Shown here: piece by piece, positions 24,164-31,900 of the stretch
Layout: each line of letters starts with the position of its first letter
Numbering within the stretch: position 1 is the stretch's first letter
Assembly (NCBI GenBank): GCA_948467645.1
Contig: CAOKFD010000028.1
Location: forward strand, 1-38,100
Origin: Fimadaptatus sp948467645
GTDB taxonomy: Bacteria > Bacillota > Clostridia > Christensenellales > Aristaeellaceae
Direction: 5' to 3'
Length of the DNA: 38,100 nucleotides
Position numbers and translations under genes: made by a program
The notes under the pieces: generated by a model
What the model saw: only the letters and a program-made list of their open reading frames with translations
The model's database searches: none
Told to the model about the DNA's origin: nothing

Positions 24164-24682
24164 ATGAGAAAATCTGTTTTCGCATTGCTTGCCGCAATAC
24201 TCGCCCTCGCATTCTGCTCCGTTTCGCTTGCAGACGCGCCCGACGACGGTTGGGACAGGTGCAGCGAGGAATGGGGCGAGGAACATTGGGAAAACGGCGA
24301 ATGGGACGGCGCGCTGCGCGGTTACGTGCTGTGCAATACGCTTACCCTGCGCAGCGAACCGTCCGACAGTGCGCCCGCCATATGCACGTTGGATTACGGC
24401 GCAAAGTTGTACGTCGGTTTCCCGGCTGAAGATAACGACGAATGGTACGATGCTACTTACATGGCCGACGTCCACGCCAGCGGTTACGTAAAAATCGCCT
24501 ACGTATTGCTTGAACCTTATTGGTTCGAATCCGACGCAGCCACCCCGATCTATGCGTATCCGTCTGAAGACGCAGAACGTGTCGCACTCATGCCGCGCGG
24601 CAAGCGCGTCGCGGTAATCAGGGAAACCGACGATTATTACGTCGTCAGCCTGCGTGGGGCAGCTGGATTCATACTCAAGTGA
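24164..24682 (+). CDS. Secreted SH3-like protein, copy 2 (identical to copy 1)
   Basis: Comparing the 519 coding bases by eye shows no difference from copy 1: same signal peptide and two SH3-like modules. The leader differs: about nine substitutions lie in the 43 bases before the ribosome site (CTATAAAT in copy 1, ATATAAGT in copy 2 at the likely -10), while the DNA further upstream is again identical. The two copies may therefore be expressed differently. It is followed by a terminator shared with the convergent lysin gene. Confidence 0.85.
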   Translation: MRKSVFALLAAILALAFCSVSLADAPDDGWDRCSEEWGEEHWENGEWDGALRGYVLCNTLTLRSEPSDSAPAICTLDYGAKLYVGFPAEDNDEWYDATYMADVHASGYVKIAYVLLEPYWFESDAATPIYAYPSEDAERVALMPRGKRVAVIRETDDYYVVSLRGAAGFILK

Positions 24683-24692
24683 TCAATTATCA

Positions 24693-24735
24693 GCCGCATG
24701 ACCCGATTTTTAAGCCGTAGTCATGCGGCCATTCT
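24693..24735. terminator. Bidirectional terminator between SH3-like copy 2 and the lysin
   Basis: Perfect 10-bp stem GCCGCATGAC (24693-24702) with its complement (24720-24729) and a 17-base loop, followed by a T-rich run. It serves the plus-strand gene, and possibly the convergent lysin. Confidence 0.75.
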
Positions 24736-24740
24736 ATTTT

Positions 24741-25865
24741 TTAGCGCTTTATGAGGTGAAGCTCATCAAACCATTCACCATTACTCGTGTTTATCCATTC
24801 GGATATGGTGTGATGCGGTTCGTTGCGCTTGTTGTAGTTGACGTCCTTTATGTAGACCTTGTCGTTTTCGACCTTGTAGCAAACGTTAAAGTGACCGCCA
24901 TTGGTGTAAGGCGATGCCTCTTTTACGTTGATTATCACAAGTCCGCCATTCTGGCACCAGCTTTTTACCTTTTCAAACGTGCTTCTCGACTTGGACTCAT
25001 ACCGTCCGCCATAGGTCAGCCCAAACTTACCCGCGCACGCTTTGAAAAATCCTTCATCCGTACCATAGCCGTCGTGATTACGATAGCCCATACTGAGTGC
25101 CAGATTCGCCATAATGGGCGGTATAATAGCTTTGCCCAGCAATGTAGATGCTACTACTGCCATGGACGTCGGACCACAAGCGGCTTTGGCCATTATTTCA
25201 ACTTCTGTCGTATTCTTTGCATCGTAAGGATAGTCTGCCCAGAATCCTCTGTTCTGATAGAACGTCACCGGCTCCTGCTGCGCCTTCCAATTGATTATGG
25301 AGCTGCTTACGCCCTTTACAGGGCTAGCAGAGTTCAGCTTGCCCAACGTGCCCGAACCGGCTATGCCATCGACGGACAATTCGTTGCGTTCCTGAAAATA
25401 CTTTACCGCCAGATACGTGCTTTCGCCATACGAACCGTCGGCAGTTCCGCAATAATAAAGCAGCTCGTTCAGCCGGTTTTGCAGCGCCTTGACGCGCTCG
25501 CCCGAATCGCCCTTGCGCAGCGCTTCCGTTCCGGTCGTACCGCCGGACGAGCTGGTGCAGTTGTCCGGGTCTAGATGTCGGCCAATGCGCGACTCCAGTT
25601 CTTCCAGACTACGCTTGCCAAAGCATCCGTCCGCATCCAGCCCGCACGCACTTTGGAACGCCTTGACTGCGCTCTCCGTGTTCGCTCCAAACTTGCCGTC
25701 CGCGCCCTGCGTATCATATCCGATGCTGGTCAGCGCCTGTTGCATGAGCTTTACCTGCGAATGCGTAGTCGCCGTGTCACGCTTGAACGAGTTGCCGCCG
25801 TCGTGTATTTTTTTCAGAGTAATCTCACTGTTGTGTCCGCTGCCAGTAATAGAAACCGCCGCCAT
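24741..25865 (-). CDS. Cell-wall hydrolase: two peptidoglycan-binding domains and a C39-like peptidase
   Basis: A 374-residue protein. Two PG_binding_1 domains lie at about residues 35-95 (VKLMQQALTSIGYDTQGADG) and 120-180 (ERVKALQNRLNELLYYCGTA). A papain-like C39 peptidase domain follows, with catalytic Cys in AACGPTSMAV (near residue 232), His in GGHFNVCYKV (near 325) and Asp in YIKDVNY. It has no signal peptide, so it needs a holin or works in the virion. The position is odd: between decoration and capsid genes, far from the lysis cassette, which has its own NlpC/P60 lysin. It has a GGAGGG site. MITE copy 5 lies 32 bases upstream. Confidence 0.85.
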   Translation of the reverse strand: MAAVSITGSGHNSEITLKKIHDGGNSFKRDTATTHSQVKLMQQALTSIGYDTQGADGKFGANTESAVKAFQSACGLDADGCFGKRSLEELESRIGRHLDPDNCTSSSGGTTGTEALRKGDSGERVKALQNRLNELLYYCGTADGSYGESTYLAVKYFQERNELSVDGIAGSGTLGKLNSASPVKGVSSSIINWKAQQEPVTFYQNRGFWADYPYDAKNTTEVEIMAKAACGPTSMAVVASTLLGKAIIPPIMANLALSMGYRNHDGYGTDEGFFKACAGKFGLTYGGRYESKSRSTFEKVKSWCQNGGLVIINVKEASPYTNGGHFNVCYKVENDKVYIKDVNYNKRNEPHHTISEWINTSNGEWFDELHLIKR

Positions 25866-25896
25866 ATTTTTACCCTCCGTACATTTTTTGAAATGT

Positions 25897-25958
25897 TAGA
25901 GTGTGTCTCAAACGAAACACTCTAAATTGCGTTTTCCTGAATTTTGAGACTCACTCCG
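25897..25958. repeat. MITE copy 5 (internal deletion, 62 bp)
   Basis: Both ends are recognisable (TAGAGTGTGTCTCAAACG, then GAATTTTGAGACTCACTC), but about 100 bases of the middle are missing and the right TA is lost. It lies between the lysin gene and inverted-repeat site h. Confidence 0.75.
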
Positions 25959-26012
25959 AACTTGTAGTTCTGCATGAGTTTATCCTACGCTAGAAAAGCC
26001 GCCGCGCGCGGA

Positions 26013-26028
26013 ACGCAACTTATTGCAT
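26013..26028. promoter_or_regulatory. Inverted-repeat site h (ACGCAA-N4-TTGCAT)
   Basis: A perfect member of the family, 148 bases upstream of the lysin start with MITE copy 5 in between. Removing the MITE would leave it within 90 bases of the gene. The rest of 25959-26119 contains no gene. Confidence 0.45.
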
Positions 26029-26119
26029 ATAAGTTACATGTTTCCGCCTTCTCAGTACAAACCTGCGCCCTACTCATCCTCATCCATATACAGCTTCACC
26101 CCAATACTCTTATTACTTC

Positions 26120-26521
26120 TTACTTCGCCTCAGGCACAAACCCGCACTTACAAATCTGCACCTGCACCATCTGTCCCGCCGCCGAAGCGCCGCTCAGCGC
26201 CATGCCAATTGCAAAGTCACCCGCCCCAGCTGCAACCGCCTGTGCGCTCGCGTTGACCGCCACCAGCGCGCCTTTACTCACCGCGCCACCGCTTACGCAC
26301 GTCGCCACGTCCTTTATCTGCACGGTCACGCTGTCGCCGACGGCGACGTCACCCTGCTGCATGATAATCACGCCCAGCGCCGGTTCGCCCGCCGTCGCGC
26401 ACGGAACTATACATCCGTTTGCGTCATATTTGACCGCCAGCCCAGCGCCGCCCGGTATGGCCGCGCCCGCACGCTCCGCAATCGTCGGCGAGGCGTTAAT
26501 GGAATCGCCTATGTAACTCAT
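26120..26521 (-). CDS. Head decoration protein (DUF2190-like)
   Basis: A 133-residue protein rich in Ala, Gly and Val, with repeated short beta strands (ALGVIIMQQGDVAVGDSVTV; SKGALVAVNASAQAVAAGAG). This is the composition of DUF2190-type capsid cement proteins, which stand between scaffold and capsid genes. It would bind the outer head surface. It has an AAGGAGG site before ATG. The capsid gene, normally next, is displaced 3.4 kb downstream by cargo. Confidence 0.75.
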   Translation of the reverse strand: MSYIGDSINASPTIAERAGAAIPGGAGLAVKYDANGCIVPCATAGEPALGVIIMQQGDVAVGDSVTVQIKDVATCVSGGAVSKGALVAVNASAQAVAAGAGDFAIGMALSGASAAGQMVQVQICKCGFVPEAK

Positions 26522-26605
26522 TGTATTCCTCCTTCAAAATCGTTTATCGAATAAGGCATTTGCCGCCGCATCTGTGTGGCCAGAGTCATTTCGTTTGCTC
26601 GCATA

Positions 26606-26621
26606 ATGCAATTCATTGCGC
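26606..26621. promoter_or_regulatory. Inverted-repeat site d (ATGCAA-N4-TTGCGC)
   Basis: A perfect site 85 bases upstream of the decoration protein start, in the short gap after the scaffold gene. Confidence 0.45.
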
Positions 26622-26660
26622 ATCATATGTACACTCAGCCGCACAAGGGGCCGCTTTGCC

Positions 26661-27206
26661 TTACAGTACCTCGGGAATATCCGGGTCTATCTGATACGCG
26701 CGCACGACCGCCTGTGCGCGGCTAAGCTTAGGATCGGCGTGCATTATTTCGGCCACGCGCGCCTCCAATGCGCCGCTTGCGGTTCGCGCCGTGCCGTATT
26801 CCTTCATCAGCGGTTCCACGCGCTTGGCCTCGGCCAGCTCGTCCAGCAGCTTCACATACTCCTCATAGGCGCCGCCGCCCGCCGCGCGCATCTGCACCAG
26901 ACGCTTTGTCAGCTCATTTTCATCGCACACCGCCGCGTACTGCTTGGCAACCACGGCTTCATGCTGTCTGACCACCTCCTCATCCTCGGCGTTTTCCTCG
27001 GCGGATTGGCCGATTTTCGCGGCAATTGCGCGCAATTCGTCGGCTATATCGGTGAGCGGCGCGTCCGTATCCTCGGCCAGCTCCTTCAGTCGCGTGCGCC
27101 ACTGCTCATCGTCCGACTTGCTCAGCGCGATTTTCGCCAGCGGGTTTGCGCCGCGCCTGCATAGATCGACGCTGGATATTCTGAGTTTCTTTAGCAGATT
27201 AGGCAT
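26661..27206 (-). CDS. Scaffold-like protein, possibly the detached C-terminal half of an XkdF-type gene
   Basis: A 181-residue, charged, mostly helical protein. Its first residues (KLRISSVDLCRRGANPLAKI) resemble the junction that follows the protease domain in XkdF-type fused protease-scaffold proteins (V.LVDRGAN pattern). The rest is Glu/Ala/Arg-rich coiled-coil sequence, as in scaffolds. It has its own GGAGGG site and ATG, so it should be translated. Protease part (135) plus this part (181) equals the length of a normal fused protein, suggesting a split by the insertions at 27207-27586. Confidence 0.7.
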   Translation of the reverse strand: MPNLLKKLRISSVDLCRRGANPLAKIALSKSDDEQWRTRLKELAEDTDAPLTDIADELRAIAAKIGQSAEENAEDEEVVRQHEAVVAKQYAAVCDENELTKRLVQMRAAGGGAYEEYVKLLDELAEAKRVEPLMKEYGTARTASGALEARVAEIMHADPKLSRAQAVVRAYQIDPDIPEVL

Positions 27207-27242
27207 AAATTCATTCCCTCCATTTCATATATAACTAATGTT

Positions 27243-27405
27243 TAGAGTGTGTCTCAAGCGGGACAATTCGCAAGTTCGAGTGGATTTTGCGTCAGTTCAA
27301 GGAAGAAACCCGAAGACTTAGCAGCGCTAAGTCGAGCTTTGTGACGCAGAAATGGCGCAGCGACGCCCGAAATTGCGTACTCAGGAATTTTTGAGACACG
27401 CTCTA
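27243..27405. repeat. MITE copy 6 (full, 163 bp)
   Basis: A full-length copy of the subfamily with GCGCAGCGACGCCCG, TA on both sides. It lies 37 bases upstream of the scaffold-like gene, in the gap that separates it from the protease. Confidence 0.9.
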
Positions 27406-27494
27406 GGCAAGCTTTCACGCCTGCACGCTATACAGCCGCAGGCTATCGTTATCGATGGATCGGCGTCAGCCTGTTTCACACGAAAATTCTAAAA

Positions 27495-27510
27495 TGTTTC
27501 ACGTGAAACA
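27495..27510. promoter_or_regulatory. parS site (ParB/Spo0J binding)
   Basis: The 16-base palindrome TGTTTCACGTGAAACA matches the widely conserved bacterial parS sequence, extended by one more pair (A/T) on each side. About 25 bases to the left a related half-site occurs (TGTTTCACACGAAAA at 27470-27484). It is in the gene-free gap 27407-27586 between protease and scaffold. Chance occurrence of the exact 16-mer is very unlikely. Confidence 0.9.
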
Positions 27511-27521
27511 TCGCGTTTCAT

Positions 27522-27537
27522 ATGCAATGTCTTGCGT
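27522..27537. promoter_or_regulatory. Inverted-repeat site e (ATGCAA-N4-TTGCGT)
   Basis: A perfect site 11 bases from parS. It lies 316 bases upstream of the scaffold-like gene, with parS and MITE copy 6 in between. Confidence 0.45.
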
Positions 27538-27586
27538 ATCGTTGGCATACCTATCCCTATACATAGCCATTTCTCCAAGCCTCTGC

Positions 27587-27994
27587 TTACTGTCCATCCT
27601 CGCGCCACGCCGCGCCCTCTATCGAGAACATCGTGTACTCGCCCTCGACAATGCGCCGCCAGGTATCCTCGTCGCGTATCAGATACCCGACCCACCAGCC
27701 GTCGGGCACCGCGTCGCCCACACCCATCGCGCGGCGCTTTTCAGCGGTGAACACCACCGACTCCACCAGCACGCCCACGCCGCGCAGCTTTGGGTCATGC
27801 CCGCCGCCCGCGCTGCGGAATTCTAGCACATGCTGATACGCGGCCTGTTCCAGTTCTTCCGGCTCGATCGCGTCGCCTTGGCTGTCCACGACCGGACGGC
27901 CGTCCGTGCCGCTAGACACCCATGCCCAGCCGAACACCAGATGTTCGTCGCCGCTTTTGCCTGCAACCGAATAATACGTCTCCCTCACCTCCAT
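27587..27994 (-). CDS. Phage prohead protease domain (XkdF N-terminal-like)
   Basis: A 135-residue protein overlapping the portal gene by ten bases. It contains DEHLVFGWAWVSSGTDGRPV (residues 17-36), DSQGDAIEPEELEQAAYQHV, the conserved HDPKLRGVGVLVESVVF (putative catalytic His) and ends with EYTMFSIEGAAW, the FSIEG motif of XkdF-type serine proteases. It would mature the prohead. It is shorter than XkdF because the scaffold part is a separate gene downstream. Confidence 0.82.
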   Translation of the reverse strand: MEVRETYYSVAGKSGDEHLVFGWAWVSSGTDGRPVVDSQGDAIEPEELEQAAYQHVLEFRSAGGGHDPKLRGVGVLVESVVFTAEKRRAMGVGDAVPDGWWVGYLIRDEDTWRRIVEGEYTMFSIEGAAWREDGQ

Positions 27995-29235
27995 TCGCCG
28001 TCCCCGGTCGGCATGTCGTCCTCGGGCAGTTCAGCCAGTCGGCGCACGTACTTTTCGGTGCGCGCGTTGGGCTTAATCAGGCCCGCGCCGGTCATGCGTT
28101 CGATGAAGCTGCCCAACTTGTCCAGATCGGGCTTTTCAACATCGCCGTGCACCATTTTAGGCAGCTCCTTCAGTCCCGCAAACGCGCGCCTGTTCATGTC
28201 GAAAAGCCGCGGTATCGCCTGCGTGTTGAACGCGTCGCAGATTATGTCAAGGTATGTGCCCAGCGCCAGCGAAAACAGTTCGGTTTTGTCGGACGAGAGC
28301 GCATAACTGCCCGCCGAGTTGGAGCCGAGCATTATAAAGTCAGCCAGCACCGACATTGCGATTCGTCGGTCGTAGCGTTCGATGATCGCGCCCAGATCGA
28401 TCTGCCTGCCGCCGCTCATCAGCTCCAGCTTCCAGCCATATGGCAGCACCACGCCGTCCACGTTATCGCGGCGTACATTGCGCACCAGTTCTTCGGCCTG
28501 ACTGAGCAATGCGCGGCTGTCGGGATCGTCGTCCCAGATATTCACGCCCTCGGGCGGCGTGAGCACGGGCATACCGACTGCGCCGCGTTCCGCGCCTATG
28601 CCCTCGGTTTCCTGCAGGTTCTTCTTAAAGAAGTAATCGCGGTAGCATGTACGCAGTATGGACACGCCCTCGGGGTTAGCCTTACGCGATTTAGTGCGCA
28701 GGTGTATTGCCTTATCCAAAGGTATAAAGCGTTCCTCGAAGTCAGGCGGCGCGGCCTGCACCATGCCGATAAGTTCATCGCCGTCGTCGTACTCCCAGCG
28801 CACGAGGCTATCCTGCGCGCGCACAGGGAAATCGCGCCAGCCGATAAGCCCATCGGAGTATCTGCTGGACTGCGAGCCGTTTCGCGCGCCGAGCCTGCGC
28901 TTATAAACGATCTCATGGTAGCTAAACCCATAAGTAAGGAATGAGAGCATTTCACTAAGCGTATCCTGCCAGGACACGCTCATATCGTTCATGCACTGCT
29001 CCACAAACTTAGCGGCCCGAAAATCGCGTTCCTCATCCGACGCAGGCTCCACATCAAACCGAACCTGCCTGACGAGCATCTCCACCGCGAATAGTATAGC
29101 CCCGACAACCGAATCATTCTCGGCCATCTGCTTATACATCTCAATCCCCTGCCGCCCCTGCAGCGCGGGCAAAAACTCCTCAAAAAACCTTCCGCCATAC
29201 CTTCTCTGTCCAACTCGTCCTTTGGGTGTGTACAT
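27985..29235 (-). CDS. Portal protein (Mu gp29/DUF935-like)
   Basis: A 416-residue protein that forms the dodecameric DNA gate of the head. It shows YKQMAENDSVVGAILFAVEM (residues 31-50), the long central part with LSFLTYGFSYHEIVYKRR and YDRRIAMSVLADFIMLGSNS, and the C-terminal RLFDMNRRAFAGLKELPKMV, all typical of DUF935/SPP1-like portals of PBSX relatives. The start was moved to ATG 29235: the upstream part of the open frame is translated composite repeat, not phage protein. Spacing from AAGGAA is about 12 bases, a little long. Confidence 0.82.
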   Translation of the reverse strand: MYTPKGRVGQRRYGGRFFEEFLPALQGRQGIEMYKQMAENDSVVGAILFAVEMLVRQVRFDVEPASDEERDFRAAKFVEQCMNDMSVSWQDTLSEMLSFLTYGFSYHEIVYKRRLGARNGSQSSRYSDGLIGWRDFPVRAQDSLVRWEYDDGDELIGMVQAAPPDFEERFIPLDKAIHLRTKSRKANPEGVSILRTCYRDYFFKKNLQETEGIGAERGAVGMPVLTPPEGVNIWDDDPDSRALLSQAEELVRNVRRDNVDGVVLPYGWKLELMSGGRQIDLGAIIERYDRRIAMSVLADFIMLGSNSAGSYALSSDKTELFSLALGTYLDIICDAFNTQAIPRLFDMNRRAFAGLKELPKMVHGDVEKPDLDKLGSFIERMTGAGLIKPNARTEKYVRRLAELPEDDMPTGDGEWR

Positions 29236-29269
29236 CTTTCTTTCGATTCCTTTCTGTCTTTGGGTACGT

Positions 29270-29832
29270 GTTCTTTCTTTTCGGAAGAGCGAAAGAACCA
29301 AAGAAAAGTCGATTGGGTCTATCGCCCGCTACGCTTACTTAATTCAGGCGTTTTAGGATGGGCTATATACGAGAAGCTGCCCTGCTTTCTTGTGCCGCTC
29401 GTCCCGCCCAGAGCCAGCGGCGTATTGTCGAGTGCGGGCCAGTAACCCGTACCCGAACCAGTATCGCGGGCGCAATGCATCTTCCCGCGTTTAACTCTCG
29501 TTTATGGTTAAGCGCGGGCAGCGCCCCGAATCTGCCCTGAGCCGCCCCGCTTGCGTGGCGGTGAACTCACCGCGGGCGAAACCCGCCTTAAATAGGAACC
29601 CCCGATTCGCGGTATCCCGAAACGCCCAAGATACCAAATCGCGTGAGCCACAAATAATAGTACCAAAGAAACGCCGCTGACTCATAGCGAGTAAGCATCT
29701 TAAAGCAGCATACACGCGCCGCCTCTCGTATAAAGAAACCCGTAACCCCTAACTCGAGCGAAAGTAACCCATTCGGGAGAACAGCCAATCGATTTTTCTT
29801 TGGTTCTTTCTTTTTCTCTAAAAAGAAAGAAC
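29270..29832. repeat. Composite hairpin-array element, copy C (double, head-to-head ends)
   Basis: This fills the gap between portal and large terminase. The left 160 bases (29270-29430) match copy D in inverted orientation. The rest (29485 onward) matches A and B in plus orientation: hairpin 29485-29519 (loop TCTCGTTTATG), body from 29540 and palindrome 29803-29832. It is therefore bounded by inverted copies of the ACGTGTTCTTTC end. No gene is found in 29236-29867; small open frames in it are not conserved among copies. Confidence 0.85.
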
Positions 29833-29867
29833 ACGTAGCCCTTCGTAACCCCTCGTACTCCTCCCCG

Positions 29868-31331
29868 TCATATCCTCCATCGTGACGTAGCCCCCACCCC
29901 TCCAATGCTCTTTGCCGGTATAACCCCTGCATGACTTTCCAGCTCGCTGAAGGCCGTGGCGCTTGCGTCAACCATGTCTTTGTATTTGCTGTCCGGGAAG
30001 GCCTCTAGTTGGGATAGGTATTCGGCGTTCCATTCACCGGGAAGTAGACTTACATTGCCGTGCGATGTTCCGGCTAGGCCTTGCCATTGCGCTGAGAATG
30101 GCTCCGCGCGGACTAGCTTGGAACCGCTTTCTCGGACTATGCTTACTGCGTGGCCTGTTAGTAGCTTTAGGTATTGTTCAGCCTGGTCTTTGCCTGCTTG
30201 CCCCGGGTCCTGGTTCAGGCGTATGCGCAGAGGCTTGAATCGCAGTTGGTCTGTAATAGCCGTCGATTGGATGCACGCGCGTACATCGCTTGCACTCATG
30301 CGCCGGTTGATTACGTCTAATACGACGTATCCGCCGCCGCGCCGCTTGCCCATCAGTACGCCCGCCGTGTAAGCCGCCGTGCTGCCCGTTCGCTCTTCGC
30401 CCGCCGCTAAGTCCCATGCCCGTACATATGATATTATGTCGTTAGGCATTTCAGTTAGGATAGGCGCGCGCTCGCGCTTAAAATACATGCCTGCCGCCGG
30501 TCGTATGCGCCAGTTGCCGCCGAGCAGCCGCTCCCGCTCCACCGTGGGCAGAGCCATCAAGTTGGCCGCATAGCCCGGGTCGCGCTCCATCAGTATCCGG
30601 TTGTCGCTAAGCGTCGCCGCAATGAATGTCACGCTCTTAGGCTGAACATCCGCATACTCGCTCCCGCTGAAACGCGCCTTTAGCTCCCCGGCACTGCCCG
30701 CCCAGTATAGCTCGTCCCCCGCGCGCAGCATGTACCGCTTCACCCCCGCGCGCTCGGGTATCGGATAGCCCGTCTCCGGGTCTATCCACCATCTGATTAA
30801 GTCCGCTACCCAGCTCTCGCTGTCCGGATTGCACGTCGCGCGCACATACGGCCGCACGCCGCACGTCGATCGGTTGCGCGACAGCATGTAGAAAAACTGC
30901 GCCCGGCTGAAGTGCGTCAGCTCGTCAAAGCAGATAAGGGCAATCTGACTGCCCTGCCACTTCAGCACCGCCGCGTCGTCCTCCAGACACGCAAATGAAA
31001 TCTTCGCGCCCGACGGAAATGTCCAGCGCGGCGACGGCGTAAGCCGCATCTGCCCCAGCCCCGCATACAGCGCGCGCGACGTATCCCACAGCCCGCCCTG
31101 CGCCAATACCTGATTGGCATTCTTGCGGAATATCACCGCGCCAAAGCCCGGCACGTCCACGTTGCGCAATGCCTCCATCAAAAGCGCATAAGTCTTGCCG
31201 CCGCCCGCCGCGCCGCCATAGATTACTATGTCGGCATCCGAGCTGAGAAACGCACTCTGCGGCCCCGGCTGAGGTGATATGCAACTCATTGCGTTATCGG
31301 GGCACAATTCTGCCTCGCCCGTATTACTCAC
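29868..31331 (-). CDS. Terminase large subunit
   Basis: A 487-residue packaging motor. The ATPase has Walker A GGAAGGGKT (near residue 40), Walker B LICFDE (near 135) and the coupling motif TCNPDSES. The RNase H-like nuclease has acidic residues in RAWDLAAGEE, QDPGQAGKD and KDMVDASATAF. All key residues are present, so DNA packaging should work. A GTG start at 31331 overlaps the small-subunit TGA (GTGA). Inverted-repeat site f lies within its first codons. It shows no decay, which matters for judging whether the element is still functional. Confidence 0.93.
   Translation of the reverse strand: MSNTGEAELCPDNAMSCISPQPGPQSAFLSSDADIVIYGGAAGGGKTYALLMEALRNVDVPGFGAVIFRKNANQVLAQGGLWDTSRALYAGLGQMRLTPSPRWTFPSGAKISFACLEDDAAVLKWQGSQIALICFDELTHFSRAQFFYMLSRNRSTCGVRPYVRATCNPDSESWVADLIRWWIDPETGYPIPERAGVKRYMLRAGDELYWAGSAGELKARFSGSEYADVQPKSVTFIAATLSDNRILMERDPGYAANLMALPTVERERLLGGNWRIRPAAGMYFKRERAPILTEMPNDIISYVRAWDLAAGEERTGSTAAYTAGVLMGKRRGGGYVVLDVINRRMSASDVRACIQSTAITDQLRFKPLRIRLNQDPGQAGKDQAEQYLKLLTGHAVSIVRESGSKLVRAEPFSAQWQGLAGTSHGNVSLLPGEWNAEYLSQLEAFPDSKYKDMVDASATAFSELESHAGVIPAKSIGGVGATSRWRI
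31279..31294. promoter_or_regulatory. Inverted-repeat site f (ATGCAA-N4-TTGCGT)
   Basis: A perfect site inside the 5' end of the large-terminase gene, over an internal ATG (31289). It is the only clear member located within a coding region. Confidence 0.35.
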
Positions 31332-31792
31332 CCCCGTTCCTGCTCCGCGCGGCCGCGTCCATTGTCAGGTATCAGTATGCAGGTGCGCGGCGCATCGCCG
31401 CCCGAGTCCGCGCCGCGCTCCTCCAGCGCGACCATCAGCTCGATAGCCTTTAGCATCTGATCGCCCAGCTTGTTCAGCCGCGCCTCGATCTCCTGCCGCG
31501 CGTCGAACGCCGAGCGGCGCTTGATCACGCGCTCGCGCGAGTTCTGCTCGCTGTCCGGGCCAGCCTTGCCGCCCGTGCACGCGTCCTTATCGGACGATTC
31601 CTCCAACGCGCCAATGCCCTTAACGCCCGCCTCCCGCGAAAACGCCTTCAGTTCCTGCATAGCGCGGCTTTGCCTCAGCGCCATGAATGCAATCTGCGCG
31701 CCCAGCATACCGCGCGCATCGTCGGGCAGGCCGCCCAATTTCGCCCGCTCGGCCGGACTTGCGCCGCACATCGCCGCCAGCCCATCCTGCAT
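31328..31792 (-). CDS. Terminase small subunit
   Basis: A 154-residue protein, first gene of the late operon. The N-terminal part is Ala-rich and helical (MCGASPAERAKLGGLPDDAR), suitable for a DNA-binding domain. The centre has RRSAFDARQEIEARLNKLGD and a helix for oligomerisation. It is coupled to the large subunit by GTGA overlap. The ATG at 31792 was chosen because GGAGGTGA stands just before it; an upstream start at 31840 lies in the leader. The call rests mainly on position before the large subunit. Confidence 0.75.
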   Translation of the reverse strand: MQDGLAAMCGASPAERAKLGGLPDDARGMLGAQIAFMALRQSRAMQELKAFSREAGVKGIGALEESSDKDACTGGKAGPDSEQNSRERVIKRRSAFDARQEIEARLNKLGDQMLKAIELMVALEERGADSGGDAPRTCILIPDNGRGRAEQERG

Positions 31793-31806
31793 CGCCTCAC
31801 CTCCGT

Positions 31807-31822
31807 ATGCAACTTCTTGCAT
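31807..31822. promoter_or_regulatory. Inverted-repeat site g (ATGCAA-N4-TTGCAT)
   Basis: A perfect, symmetrical site in the leader of the first late gene, 15 bases upstream of the small-terminase start and about 50 bases downstream of the LexA box. Confidence 0.5.
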
Positions 31823-31873
31823 GTAGCAGTCAATAATCATGCCGCACTGCTCGCGCGGCCAAGTCTATATTTG

Positions 31874-31887
31874 CGAACTTATGTTCG
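31874..31887. promoter_or_regulatory. LexA (SOS) box of the phage late operon
   Basis: CGAACTTATGTTCG is a full CGAAC-N4-GTTCG palindrome; read on the minus strand it differs at one core base from the Bacillus LexA consensus CGAACATATGTTCG. It lies at about +8 to +21 of the predicted transcript, where bound LexA would block RNA polymerase. Confidence 0.85.
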
Positions 31888-31900
31888 CCTTACGAAATAT

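Noticed and set aside
29491..29715. Small minus-strand open frame in composite copy C, with a similar start in copy A (16633-16920)
   Set aside because: Only about a dozen residues agree before the frames part; the reading frame is not conserved between copies, so the element is taken as non-coding.
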